Below are positions 1 to 8,116 of a DNA stretch of 64,000 nucleotides, piece after piece (within the stretch, counting starts at the first letter, position 1; the number at the start of each line of letters is the position of its first letter). The notes below the pieces were generated by a model. It was not told where the DNA came from. It did not search any database and was given only the letters and a program-made list of their open reading frames with translations. The stretch is from Bog-159 sp049511415 (GTDB taxonomy: Bacteria > Acidobacteriota > Terriglobia > Bryobacterales > Bryobacteraceae): contig JBEKYC010000078.1 in NCBI GenBank assembly GCA_049511415.1, forward strand, positions 1 through 64,000, written 5' to 3'. The position numbers and the translations under genes were made by a program.

Positions 1-852
1 ACCGGCAAGGAGTTGGTGGCGCGCGCCATTCACCGCAACAGCCCGCGCGCGGGCCAGCGTTTCCTGGCCATCAACTGCGCCGCATTGACCGAGACGCTGC
101 TCGAAAGCGAGCTATTCGGGCATGAAAAAGGCGCTTTCACCGGAGCGCTGGTGAAGAAGTTGGGAAAGCTGGAAATGGCCGACCGCGGCACCCTGTTTCT
201 GGATGAAGTCGGCGAGTTGCCTCTGGCGTTCCAGAGCAAACTGCTGCGCGTCCTCCAGGAGCGCGAGTTCGAGCGTGTCGGGGGCACCCAGCCGATACGG
301 GTGGATGTGCGTATCCTTGCGGCGACCAACCGGGACCTGGAAAGCGCGGTTTCCGCCGGCGCCTTCCGCAAAGACCTCTACTACAGGCTGAATGTCGTGT
401 CTCTGGAAATGCCGCCGTTGCGGGACCGCCGCGAAGACATACCGATGCTGGCCCGATACTTCGCCGCCAAACACGGCAAACGAGTCACGCGCAAGTTGTC
501 CGGGCTCTCACCGGAAGCGCTGGCCCATTTGGAGGCGTATGACTGGCCGGGCAACGTGCGGGAGCTGGAGAACGCTATCGAGCGCGCCATTGTGCTTGGC
601 GCGACCGATCTCATCATTCCGGAGGACCTGCCGGAAGCCGTGCTGGACGCTCCGGCGGCATCGGAGGCGATTGGCGGATACCACCAGACGGTCAGGCAGG
701 AAAAGAAACGCGCGATTCTGGCCGCGCTCGGGCGTGCGGGCGGCAGTTATACGGAAGCCGCGAAGCTACTCGGCGTTCATCCGAACTACTTGCACCGCTT
801 AGTTCGCAACCTCGACATGAAGGAAGAGGTGCAGAAGGTGGCTGGCCGGTGA
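1..852 (+). CDS. Sigma-54-dependent response regulator/activator, 5'-truncated by window edge
   Basis: This is the C-terminal part of an NtrC-family enhancer-binding protein, which remodels sigma-54 RNA polymerase with ATP. The reading frame is open from base 1, where the first codons read TGKELV, the end of the Walker A motif, so the receiver or sensor domain lies outside the window. The GAFTGA loop that contacts sigma-54 is encoded near 130-147. The Walker B LFLDEVGE follows near 190-215, and the arginine-finger region lies within the AAA+ core. The WPGNVRELENA motif sits near 545-577. The last 50 residues form a Fis-type helix-turn-helix (AAKLLGVHPNYLHRL). Target genes cannot be read from the window. 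The family call is firm; which subfamily is unknown because the N-terminus is missing. Confidence 0.95.
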   Translation, partial: TGKELVARAIHRNSPRAGQRFLAINCAALTETLLESELFGHEKGAFTGALVKKLGKLEMADRGTLFLDEVGELPLAFQSKLLRVLQEREFERVGGTQPIRVDVRILAATNRDLESAVSAGAFRKDLYYRLNVVSLEMPPLRDRREDIPMLARYFAAKHGKRVTRKLSGLSPEALAHLEAYDWPGNVRELENAIERAIVLGATDLIIPEDLPEAVLDAPAASEAIGGYHQTVRQEKKRAILAALGRAGGSYTEAAKLLGVHPNYLHRLVRNLDMKEEVQKVAGR

Positions 853-1174
853 CTACGGCGGCGCCAGCAGCATCCACGTCGGGCAATTTCGGGCAATGCG
901 CCATGGCATCGGTGGCATCCATGGCATCCACGGCAACGTGGAATCTGCAACGTGCAGATCCTAAAGGACGGGTAATATTCCGAATCCCTGTCTCTCCGCC
1001 ATTTCTAGAAAATAATACCGCTGTTTGTGACGATGCGACTGGAGCGCACATGCGCCCTGGTAACCACCAGAGAAGGGCCTGGCCTTTGCCGGCCGTTTGG
1101 CGGCGGCGGCGGAAGCGCCAAGGGAGCGGAGCGGCCAATCTTGGCAAAGCCTGAAAAGCCGCCCCGCAAGACAA
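853..1174. other. Intergenic region without a supported gene
   Basis: About 320 bases lie between two converging genes. An open frame of 101 codons crosses it but has low-complexity composition and no recognisable domain, so it is not called. Near 895-935 there is a short degenerate repetition of GGCATC-type units. No clear hairpin followed by a T-tract was seen, so the terminator of the sigma-54 activator remains unidentified. Confidence 0.5.
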
Positions 1175-3742
1175 CTAATTGACCCTCGTCTCCGCAACGG
1201 CGGTATCGGCCGCGGCTGAGTCGAATCCCGCAGTCGAAATACTGGCCGTGTCTTTGACTTCCTTGCCCTTCGCCGCGGTCACATTCACCGTCAGGGTAAC
1301 CACCGCCGTGCCGTTCACAGCCAGATCGCCGATAGTGCACTTCACCTTGCCCGTCGCGCCCGCTGCCGGCGCCGTACACGTGCCCGCCGTGGTGAAAACG
1401 CTGGCGAAGGTGCTGCCCACCGGTACTGTGTCGCTAACCGCCACCCCGGTTGCCGCATCCGGTCCGTTGTTGACGGCGGTAATGGTATAGGTGAGATCGT
1501 CACCGGCCGGCACGGTCGCGGCCGCCGAATTGGTCAGTTGCAGATCGGAGGCCACCGTGGCAATCTTCATAACAAAAGCGTCGTCTGCTCCGCCTTCAGT
1601 CTGTTGGAATGCGCCCGGCGTGACGGTCAGTGCGTTGGTTTCGCCGGTTAGGTAGATGCTGCCGTGGCTATCCACTGCCAGGCTGGCTGGTGAGACTTGC
1701 GCGCCCTCTAAGAAAGTGGAGAACAGCAATGCCCTGCCGGAAGAGTTCAATTCAGTCACGTATCCGGTACCGGTGGTGCTGATCGGGTTCATCAGCGGAA
1801 AGCTGCCGCCCGAGGATCCGGTCACGAAAGCGTCATAGCTCGAGTTGACCCGGATGCGCGACGAGCTCGTGGCGGCGTTTTGGGAGCCCAAAAAAGTGGA
1901 ATAGGCCGGGGCCGATCCGGCCGGGTTCAGTTTGGTGACGAACGCCGCAACGCAATCGGTGTCGCGTAGCGGGCAGGTAGTTTGAAACGCCCCCCTCGTG
2001 GTCGGAAAATTAGGCGATCCGGCGTTGCCCGTGATATAGGCATTGAACTTCGAATCGACCGCGATGCCAAAGGCTTCGTCCGGTGAACCGGCGGTGGTGC
2101 CGCCGAGATAGGTTGCGTAGATGAGCGACGCGGCGCCGGATTGTGTGGGATCGAACTTGGCGACGAATCCGCGCGAGCCCTCGATCAGGTACGGATTGGA
2201 ACCCCCGGACAACGGCGCGGCCGTTGTCTGGAAGGCCCCGGGGGTGGTGGGCAGGTTCCCGTCATTCGTGTAGCCGGTGATATAGGCGTCCCCGTTCGTG
2301 TCGACGGCGATGGCGTACCCATAAGTAGCGTTCTGGTTGATTGAATCGCTCGCGCTGCCGAATAGCGAAGAATACACCAAGGTCGCGCCCGCGGCGTCGA
2401 ATTTGGTGATGAACGCATACCAGCCGCCAAAACCACCTTCGATCCAAGTGCCGGGCTGGAAGGCCCCGGCGGTCGTGGGGAAAAACACGCAGCCCGGGTT
2501 CCCGCAAGTCGCTGCCGTGTATCCGGTAACGTAAGCTTCGCCGGCGGAGTCGACGGCCACGCCGGTCATGAGGGAACCAAAGCTGCCGCTCAGAAATGTC
2601 GAATATGCCAGGGCGTTTCCGGCCGCGTTAATCTTGGTAAGGAATGCGCCGAATGAATTCCCGCCGCATAACGATGATGGCGGTAGTGTCCACGGGTCGC
2701 AAACCGTCTGGAATGCGCCGGACGTGACCGGGTAAGAGGGGTCGTTCGTGTTACCGCCGACATACGCGTTGAATTCGGAGTCCACGGCAATGTCGTATGC
2801 CTGGGTTTCCCCTGAGGAACCGCCAAGATAAGTGGAATAAATCAATGCCGTACCGGACGCGTTGAATTTGCTCACGAAGGCATCCTGACTCTCGTCCAGC
2901 GTGCCGATGATGGGGTTCTCGGTGGGAAAGTTCGTCGAAGTAGTGTAACCGGTCACGTAAGCCGAACCCTGGCTATCCACGGCGACCCCGGTGCCGTAGT
3001 CGTTGCCGCTGCCTCCGAGATAGCTGGAATATACCAGCAGCGGGTCGATGGTCAGTTCGCGGCTGTGGTCGTATGCGCCCAGCTCGAACCGAACCTTGCT
3101 TCCATCGAGCGCGTAGCGGCCGGCCACGGCTTGCTTCGCGCCCGCCCCTGCCTGGTTGGATGTCTGGTAGACTACCGGCTTTTGAAACCGCAGTTCGCTG
3201 CCGCCTATCGTCAGGCGCAAGTCACCCTGGCCGTCGACCCTGGGCTGGGCCCCTTCGAAGCTCAGCACGATCTTCGCGGGATCCGCTCCCGGCGCAACGA
3301 TGAAATCGTGCTCCAGCCGGCCTTGGTTGCCGTAATAGACCAAATCCACGCCGGGATACACGCCAGCGTACTTCACCTTCTGGTAAGTCGGGATGCCGGT
3401 ATGCCATTGGGACGGATCGTGGCCGCGGAAGTAATTCGCCACTCCCGGCAACTGGTCCAGACCGGATGCCGCGGCCTGGCCGCTCGCGCCCAGCAGTTTC
3501 ATCCGCAACGGCGCGCCTTCTTTGAGGCGCAGCACGGCTTGGTCGCGCGTCAGAAGCAAAGTGTAGCCCTTGCCCCTCGATAGATAATCCACGCGGGCAT
3601 CGGTCTGTCCGCGGTTGGCCTCGAAGCTGAGCGGCACCTTGCCAAAATCCACGTTGACCTTGGCTTGTGTGCCGGCGGAGCAGAAAATGGGTAGGCAGGC
3701 GGCGGTCAGCCACATGCAAAAACTCACGCGATTCGTATTCAT
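1175..3742 (-). CDS. Secreted SBBP-repeat beta-propeller protein with C-terminal DUF11 domain
   Basis: The 855-residue product begins with a Sec signal peptide ending near the AGTQAKV region (about residue 27). It continues with the N-terminal module common to SBBP-repeat proteins (FEANRGQTD, DYLSRGKGY). Then come about eight repeats of the SBBP type, recognisable by YSTYLGG, AVDSQGSAYVTG and FPTT-like strings, predicted to fold as a beta-propeller. The last 110 residues (DLQLTNSA... TYTITAVNNGPDAATGV) are a DUF11 cell-surface domain. No catalytic motif is visible; a cell-surface or extracellular binding role is inferred. It diverges from the sigma-factor gene at 3940, and a large interrupted palindrome lies between them. 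Confidence 0.9.
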   Translation of the reverse strand: MNTNRVSFCMWLTAACLPIFCSAGTQAKVNVDFGKVPLSFEANRGQTDARVDYLSRGKGYTLLLTRDQAVLRLKEGAPLRMKLLGASGQAAASGLDQLPGVANYFRGHDPSQWHTGIPTYQKVKYAGVYPGVDLVYYGNQGRLEHDFIVAPGADPAKIVLSFEGAQPRVDGQGDLRLTIGGSELRFQKPVVYQTSNQAGAGAKQAVAGRYALDGSKVRFELGAYDHSRELTIDPLLVYSSYLGGSGNDYGTGVAVDSQGSAYVTGYTTSTNFPTENPIIGTLDESQDAFVSKFNASGTALIYSTYLGGSSGETQAYDIAVDSEFNAYVGGNTNDPSYPVTSGAFQTVCDPWTLPPSSLCGGNSFGAFLTKINAAGNALAYSTFLSGSFGSLMTGVAVDSAGEAYVTGYTAATCGNPGCVFFPTTAGAFQPGTWIEGGFGGWYAFITKFDAAGATLVYSSLFGSASDSINQNATYGYAIAVDTNGDAYITGYTNDGNLPTTPGAFQTTAAPLSGGSNPYLIEGSRGFVAKFDPTQSGAASLIYATYLGGTTAGSPDEAFGIAVDSKFNAYITGNAGSPNFPTTRGAFQTTCPLRDTDCVAAFVTKLNPAGSAPAYSTFLGSQNAATSSSRIRVNSSYDAFVTGSSGGSFPLMNPISTTGTGYVTELNSSGRALLFSTFLEGAQVSPASLAVDSHGSIYLTGETNALTVTPGAFQQTEGGADDAFVMKIATVASDLQLTNSAAATVPAGDDLTYTITAVNNGPDAATGVAVSDTVPVGSTFASVFTTAGTCTAPAAGATGKVKCTIGDLAVNGTAVVTLTVNVTAAKGKEVKDTASISTAGFDSAAADTAVAETRVN

Positions 3743-3770
3743 AAATCCCCTCCTCAGGGCGTTTCAGTTA

Positions 3771-3855
3771 AGACGGCGCAAGAGGCCGCCAAAAACTGCC
3801 ATGCCAATTTCGCTTTGCAGTTCGTGGCAGTTTTTCCCGCCGATTTGCGCCGTCT
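3771..3855. repeat. 85-bp interrupted palindrome between divergent genes
   Basis: Two nested pairs of perfect inverted arms share one centre near 3813. The outer 10-bp arms are AGACGGCGCA at 3771-3780 and TGCGCCGTCT at 3846-3855. The inner 11-bp arms are AAAAACTGCCA at 3791-3801 and TGGCAGTTTTT at 3825-3835. It lies just upstream of both divergent genes, so it is badly placed for an ordinary terminator. A cruciform or hairpin, a regulatory site or a miniature element remnant are all possible. Confidence 0.75.
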
Positions 3856-3939
3856 CTTGTGTGGGGGCCTGTACCGTACGGAACCGTGGAGTACCCGCTC
3901 TCGCCGGCCAGGCTGGAGCACAACGCCTTATGATGAAAT

Positions 3940-4446
3940 GTGGCGGAATCCGGGCAAGGGGAGATCACCCAACTCCTGGCTCGTTGGGAGCAGGGGGAAT
4001 CCGGCGCAGTCGAAGCCCTGGCCCCATTGGTCTACGATCACCTGCATGCGATCGCCGAGGGCTACCTGCGCAACGCGCGGCCCGATCATACGTTGCAGCC
4101 AACGGCGGTGGTCAATGAAGTCTTCGTCGACCTGTTGCGCATGCGCCGCGTGCTCATCGATTCCGCGCGCAAGGCCAAATCGGAAAAGCGCGGCATGGTC
4201 TGGCAGCGCGCGCCGCTGGACGCCGAACTGGCTTGGCTGGGAGGCGAGACGGCCGACTCGCTGCATGTTTCGCAGGCGCTCAACGACCTGGCCGAATTCG
4301 ATCCGGTCAAGACGCGCATGGTCGAACTGCACTACTTTCTGGGCTGCACCGTGGATGAAACCGCCGATATCCTGGAGATTTCCAGCCGGACGGTGGCGCG
4401 CAGCCTGCTTTTTTCCCTCTCTTGGCTGCGCGAGCGGCTGGCCTGA
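3940..4446 (+). CDS. ECF-type RNA polymerase sigma factor, Acidobacteria family
   Basis: The 168-residue product matches the sigma-70/ECF group common in Acidobacteria. Region 2 contains YDHLHAIAEGYLRN followed by the typical HTLQPTAVVNEVFVDLLR. Region 4 ends with a helix-turn-helix (TVDETADILEISSRTVARSL). The start chosen is the GTG at 3940, giving MAESGQGEITQLL; no strong ribosome-binding site decides it. The gene stands directly before a receptor-like serine/threonine kinase at 4495, a pairing typical of this phylum in which the kinase may signal to the sigma factor. That link is inferred from position. Confidence 0.9.
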   Translation: MAESGQGEITQLLARWEQGESGAVEALAPLVYDHLHAIAEGYLRNARPDHTLQPTAVVNEVFVDLLRMRRVLIDSARKAKSEKRGMVWQRAPLDAELAWLGGETADSLHVSQALNDLAEFDPVKTRMVELHYFLGCTVDETADILEISSRTVARSLLFSLSWLRERLA

Positions 4447-4456
4447 TATGTGGCAG

Positions 4457-4481
4457 CGGGACAGGCCAGGAGGCCTGTCCT
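4457..4481. repeat. Short hairpin between sigma factor and kinase genes
   Basis: The sequence GGACAGGCC-AGG-AGGCCTGTCC forms a near-perfect inverted repeat in the 48-base gap between the sigma-factor stop and the kinase start. There is no T-tract, so it is not an obvious terminator. Similar short GC-rich hairpins occur elsewhere in the window. It could reduce read-through or stabilise the mRNA. Confidence 0.55.
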
Positions 4482-4494
4482 ACCGGGATTCGGT

Positions 4495-7278
4495 ATGAAC
4501 CCTGCTGAACGCGAACAATTTCACGAAGTCGAGGAGATCTTCTACGCCGCGCTGGAGCTTCCCCCGGGCGCGGAGCGCGACACGCTGATAGCCGAACAGT
4601 GCGGCGCTGACGAGAACCTGAGTGCCCGAGTCGCTCTGCTGCTTGAACATTGCGAGCGCATCCGGGCGGTGGCGCCCGCACCCGCGCGGCCGTTGCCGCG
4701 TTTCGGCGCGTGGCAGGCCGTGAAGCTGCTCGGGCGCGGCGGCATGGGCACCGTCTATCTGGCCGAACGCGCCGACGGCGCCTTTCAGATGTCGGCGGCC
4801 GTAAAGGTGGTGCCGATGGCCCTGGCCTCCCATGAGATCGAGGACCGCTTCCGCCGGGAGCGCCAGTTCCTGGCCAGCCTCGATCATCCGAAAGTCGCCC
4901 GGCTGATCGATGGCGGTGTCACCGAGACCGGACTGCCCTATCTGGTGATGGAATTCGTCGGCGGCCTGACCATCGACCTCTTCTGCGATGCCCACCAGCT
5001 CGACACGCGGGGCCGCATCACCCTGATGCGCCAGGTTCTGGAGGCGCTGGCCTATGTACACGGCCGCCATGTGATCCATCGCGACGTGAAGCCGTCCAAC
5101 ATCCTGGTGGACGACGCGGGCAACGTGAAGCTGCTGGATTTCGGCACCGCCCGCCTGGTGGACGTCACCGCCGAAACGGCGCTCACCAAGACGGGCGTAT
5201 TCGCCTTCACGCCGGACTATGCCAGCCCCGAGCAGGTGCGCGGCGAGCCCGTGGCCGTGGCTTCCGACCTGTATTCGTCTGGCGTGCTGCTCTATCGTTT
5301 GCTGGCCGGCCGCTTACCCTATCGCATTGCCGACCCATCGCCGGCCGGCGCGGCCAAACTCATCGCCGGCGCGCAGCCGGAGCCGTCCAAGCTGGACGCG
5401 CCGCTCGATGCCATTCTTTCGAAAGCGCTGCGTAAGGACGCCGCCGCTCGCTACCAGTCCGCCAGGGAGATGGATGCGGACCTGGCGCGCTACCTGGAAG
5501 GGCAGCGGGTTCGCGCGCGGAAACCGCGCAAGAAGTTTTGGACCGCAGTGGCGATGGTGTTGGTCATAGCTGCCGCTGGTATTTTGGGGTGGCGTGTGCT
5601 GCGCATTCCGTCCCACCAACTCATCCCTTTTGACGCCGGTGTCCCGGACGCCATGCAGCCGGCGCTTTCCCGCGATGGCAAATGGCTGGCGTTCGCCTCG
5701 CCCGGAAAAAACGGGACGCATCCGGACATCTGGATCAAGCCTATGCCGAACGGCGCGGCCAAACGCGTTACCGCGGGCGATGCAGCGAACGACGAACCTT
5801 CGCTGTCTCCCGACGGCCTATGGCTGGCTTTTCACTCTACGCGCGCACCGGCCGGGATCTACCTGCAGCCGGGGGTACCCTCAGGTTCCGGCGCAGCGGC
5901 TCGGTTGCTGATCGAGGGCGGCCGGAGCCCGCGCTTTTCGCCGGATGGGAGGTGGGTCGCGTATCTGAACACGGCCGAGAACGGCGGGGACGTCCAGGCT
6001 TTCAATACGCGCATGCTATACATCGTGCCGGCACAGGGAGGCGAGCCCGTGCGGCTGGCCAGGAACGCATCGTCGTTTCAGGGATTCGCCTGGAGCGCCG
6101 ACAGCCGGAACGTGCTCTTCCTGTTGCACGACGAGGGCGTTGCGCCCCGGCTGTGGAGCGCCCCATTGGATGGCGGACCCGCCGCGCTGGTGCCCGACTT
6201 CAGCGAAGCTGTGTCTTTGTACGCACGCGCTTGCGCCGTGGTGGGCGAGCGGTTCCTTTACTCCTACACGGATGGTAAGGAAATGGCTGCGGCGCTGGGC
6301 GAATTCCTGCTCAAGCCGACCTTCCGTGCCAGCCGGTACTCCAGTGCGCAATCCCATGCACAGTTGCTGATGTCCGGTTGCACCGCATCCGGCGCGGACA
6401 CGATCCTGGCCGATGGAGTAGACAACCAGTCAAGCGCCTGGGCGCTGCCGATTGACGCGGAGAGCAGCGCCGTGCGCGGACCGCTCGCCGCTTTGGGGGA
6501 ACTGGCGCGCGGAAGCCCGCAGTTCACCCCGGACGGCGGTTCGTTCCTGGTGGATGCGGCCGGCGCCGCGAGCGTCCTGCGGGATTACCGGACCGGAAAG
6601 GGTAGAGAATTGCCGGGAGCGGATCTCCTCAGTTCCGACGGTCTCTTTGTCCTCGAAGTGAGCGCCCGGAGTGCCGGCACGGCTCCTCAGATCTCGAGAG
6701 TTCTGAATCTGAAAACGGGCGACTCTTGGGGATCGATGCAGGGAGGCGGGGTGGAATGGGATCTCTCGCGCGGTGGCCAATGGTTACTCAAGACGAGCAT
6801 AGAGGGACATCGCACGATTGTGGCCTGGGATACGAGAACCTCCGAGCATAAGCCGGTCTACTCGCATCCCAGCGCGAACCTGTACCTGGCCACGTTCTCG
6901 AATGACATGCGCTGGGCGGTCTTCACCTCCGAGGAGGGTGGCGGGCCGCCGCATATGTGGGCCGCGCCGTTCCGCGGCTTGCAGGATGTTCAGCTCGCGA
7001 ACTGGGTGGACCTCGGAGTAGGCGATTATCCGCGCTGGTCCCCAGGCGGAGGCCGCGTTTACTTCACGCAGGTTCATGACGGGTTCGAGTGCATCTTCAC
7101 GCGCGCTGTCGACCCCCTAACCAAACAGCCAGTGGGTGCGGTGAGTGTGGTACAGCATTTCCATGGGCGGATGACGCCAAAGGGCCTGGCGCCGGGCACG
7201 TTCCGCATCTCAGTGGCGCAAGACAAGATCGCGTTCGCGCTGGGTGAGCAGGTCCACCAGTTGTTGCAGTGGAAGTAA
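4495..7278 (+). CDS. Receptor-like serine/threonine protein kinase with PD40/TolB-type propeller
   Basis: The start is taken as the ATG at 4495 (MNPAEREQFHEVEE); an in-frame GTG at 4450 lies inside a hairpin. The 927-residue product has a PknB-type kinase domain. The glycine loop GRGGMGTVY is at about residues 80-88, the ATP lysine in AVKVV at 104, the catalytic loop HRDVKP at 195-200 and the DFG at 215-217, followed by an activation segment ending in YASPEQ. All key catalytic residues are present. A single membrane span (AVAMVLVIAAAGILG) follows near residue 360. The outer part contains PD40/WD40-like blades (LSRDGKWLAF, LSPDGLWLAF, FSPDGRWVAY). The likely topology is a cytoplasmic kinase with an external sensor propeller. 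It probably works with the adjacent sigma factor. Confidence 0.95.
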   Translation: MNPAEREQFHEVEEIFYAALELPPGAERDTLIAEQCGADENLSARVALLLEHCERIRAVAPAPARPLPRFGAWQAVKLLGRGGMGTVYLAERADGAFQMSAAVKVVPMALASHEIEDRFRRERQFLASLDHPKVARLIDGGVTETGLPYLVMEFVGGLTIDLFCDAHQLDTRGRITLMRQVLEALAYVHGRHVIHRDVKPSNILVDDAGNVKLLDFGTARLVDVTAETALTKTGVFAFTPDYASPEQVRGEPVAVASDLYSSGVLLYRLLAGRLPYRIADPSPAGAAKLIAGAQPEPSKLDAPLDAILSKALRKDAAARYQSAREMDADLARYLEGQRVRARKPRKKFWTAVAMVLVIAAAGILGWRVLRIPSHQLIPFDAGVPDAMQPALSRDGKWLAFASPGKNGTHPDIWIKPMPNGAAKRVTAGDAANDEPSLSPDGLWLAFHSTRAPAGIYLQPGVPSGSGAAARLLIEGGRSPRFSPDGRWVAYLNTAENGGDVQAFNTRMLYIVPAQGGEPVRLARNASSFQGFAWSADSRNVLFLLHDEGVAPRLWSAPLDGGPAALVPDFSEAVSLYARACAVVGERFLYSYTDGKEMAAALGEFLLKPTFRASRYSSAQSHAQLLMSGCTASGADTILADGVDNQSSAWALPIDAESSAVRGPLAALGELARGSPQFTPDGGSFLVDAAGAASVLRDYRTGKGRELPGADLLSSDGLFVLEVSARSAGTAPQISRVLNLKTGDSWGSMQGGGVEWDLSRGGQWLLKTSIEGHRTIVAWDTRTSEHKPVYSHPSANLYLATFSNDMRWAVFTSEEGGGPPHMWAAPFRGLQDVQLANWVDLGVGDYPRWSPGGGRVYFTQVHDGFECIFTRAVDPLTKQPVGAVSVVQHFHGRMTPKGLAPGTFRISVAQDKIAFALGEQVHQLLQWK

Positions 7279-7311
7279 CGACTCTAAACGCCACAGACAG
7301 GTAACGCCCCG

Positions 7312-7565
7312 CTAAAACCGGCGCGCCTCGCCGATCTGCCACGCGCCAACGGGCATCAGTTCCGTGCGAATGCGTAGCGCTTCGCGTGCCAGAGGCTGGG
7401 CTTCCGCGTCGTCGCCGCAGGCTTCCAGAGCGCGCGCCAGACCGAGCGCCGCCGTCGCGACCAGCGCGTCGCTCTCGGGGAGAAATTGGCGGGAGATGGC
7501 CAGCGCCTCGCGCGAAAGGGGCACGGCCTCGGCGCAGCGCTTCTGCGCGACACGCAGCGCCGACA
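7312..7565 (-). pseudogene. C-terminal fragment of a tetratricopeptide-repeat protein
   Basis: Reading leftward from about 7565, the frame encodes ILSALRVAQKRCAEAVPL, then two TPR-like units (AEAVPLSREALAISR, AQPLAREALRIRTEL) and a stop at 7312. This resembles the tail of the TPR-containing kinases or regulators common in Acidobacteria. Upstream of about 7565 the frame stays open but no longer looks like TPR. The sequence there belongs to a different gene remnant on the other strand. No start codon with a ribosome-binding site is evident. It is called a 5'-truncated remnant. Confidence 0.6.
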
Positions 7566-8036
7566 ATATCCTGCACCTTCGATAACGACGGCGATCTGTA
7601 TTGCTCGGGATCGACCGTGAAAGTCGCTCCGACAAGCGAGGGACGCAAGGTGCAGCTATATGGCATGGCTTCTCCGGAGAACTGGTTCGAGGATTTCGGA
7701 TCCGGGCAGTTCTCGGGCGGCGCGGCGCAGGTCGCTGGGGACCCCGCCTTCGCATCCACCATCAACACCGGCGCAACCTATCGCGTTTTCCTGACGCCGA
7801 ACGGCGACTGCAAGGGACTCTACGTCACCAGCAAGACCGCCGGCGGCTTTGAAGTCCGCGAGTTGGGTGGCGGAACGAGCAGCGTATCGTTCGACTATCG
7901 CATCGTGGCCAAGCGGCTGGGCGATACGACGGTCCGCCTGCAAGACGTCACCGCGCAGATGGCACAGATGGAGCAGGTTAAAGCGGATATGGCGGCAAAG
8001 AACGCCGCACAAGCCGCACTGAAACCGGCCCATTAA
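7565..8036 (+). pseudogene. C-terminal fragment of an Acidobacterial secreted/surface protein
   Basis: From about 7565 the frame encodes SCTFDNDGDLYCSGST, then VQLYGMASPENWFEDFGSG, VFLTPNGDCKGLYVTSKT and FEVRELGGGTSSVSFDYRIV. I recognise these as the usual end of large secreted repeat proteins in this phylum. Upstream codons in this frame (7386-7560) are antisense to the TPR remnant and are not part of the original gene. The 5' portion, signal peptide and promoter are missing. A bidirectional terminator hairpin follows at 8060. Confidence 0.6.
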
Positions 8037-8059
8037 GTAGGCATCGAGTGACAAAAAGC

Positions 8060-8099
8060 AAAAGCTCCGGGGCCGTGTGGAACGGCTTCCGGAGCTTTT
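8060..8099. terminator. Bidirectional rho-independent terminator
   Basis: A perfect 11-bp stem, AAAAGCTCCGG at 8060-8070 and CCGGAGCTTTT at 8089-8099, has an 18-base loop and A/T ends on both sides. It sits between the converging surface-protein remnant and the ADOP permease gene. Confidence 0.85.
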
Positions 8100-8116
8100 G
8101 TGCATTGTCTCTGGGA

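Noticed and set aside
849..1154. 101-codon frame after the sigma-54 activator
   Set aside because: Low-complexity composition, no ribosome-binding site and no domain.
7386..8036. 216-codon chimeric frame
   Set aside because: The first part is antisense to the TPR remnant; only the part from about 7565 looks like a real protein.
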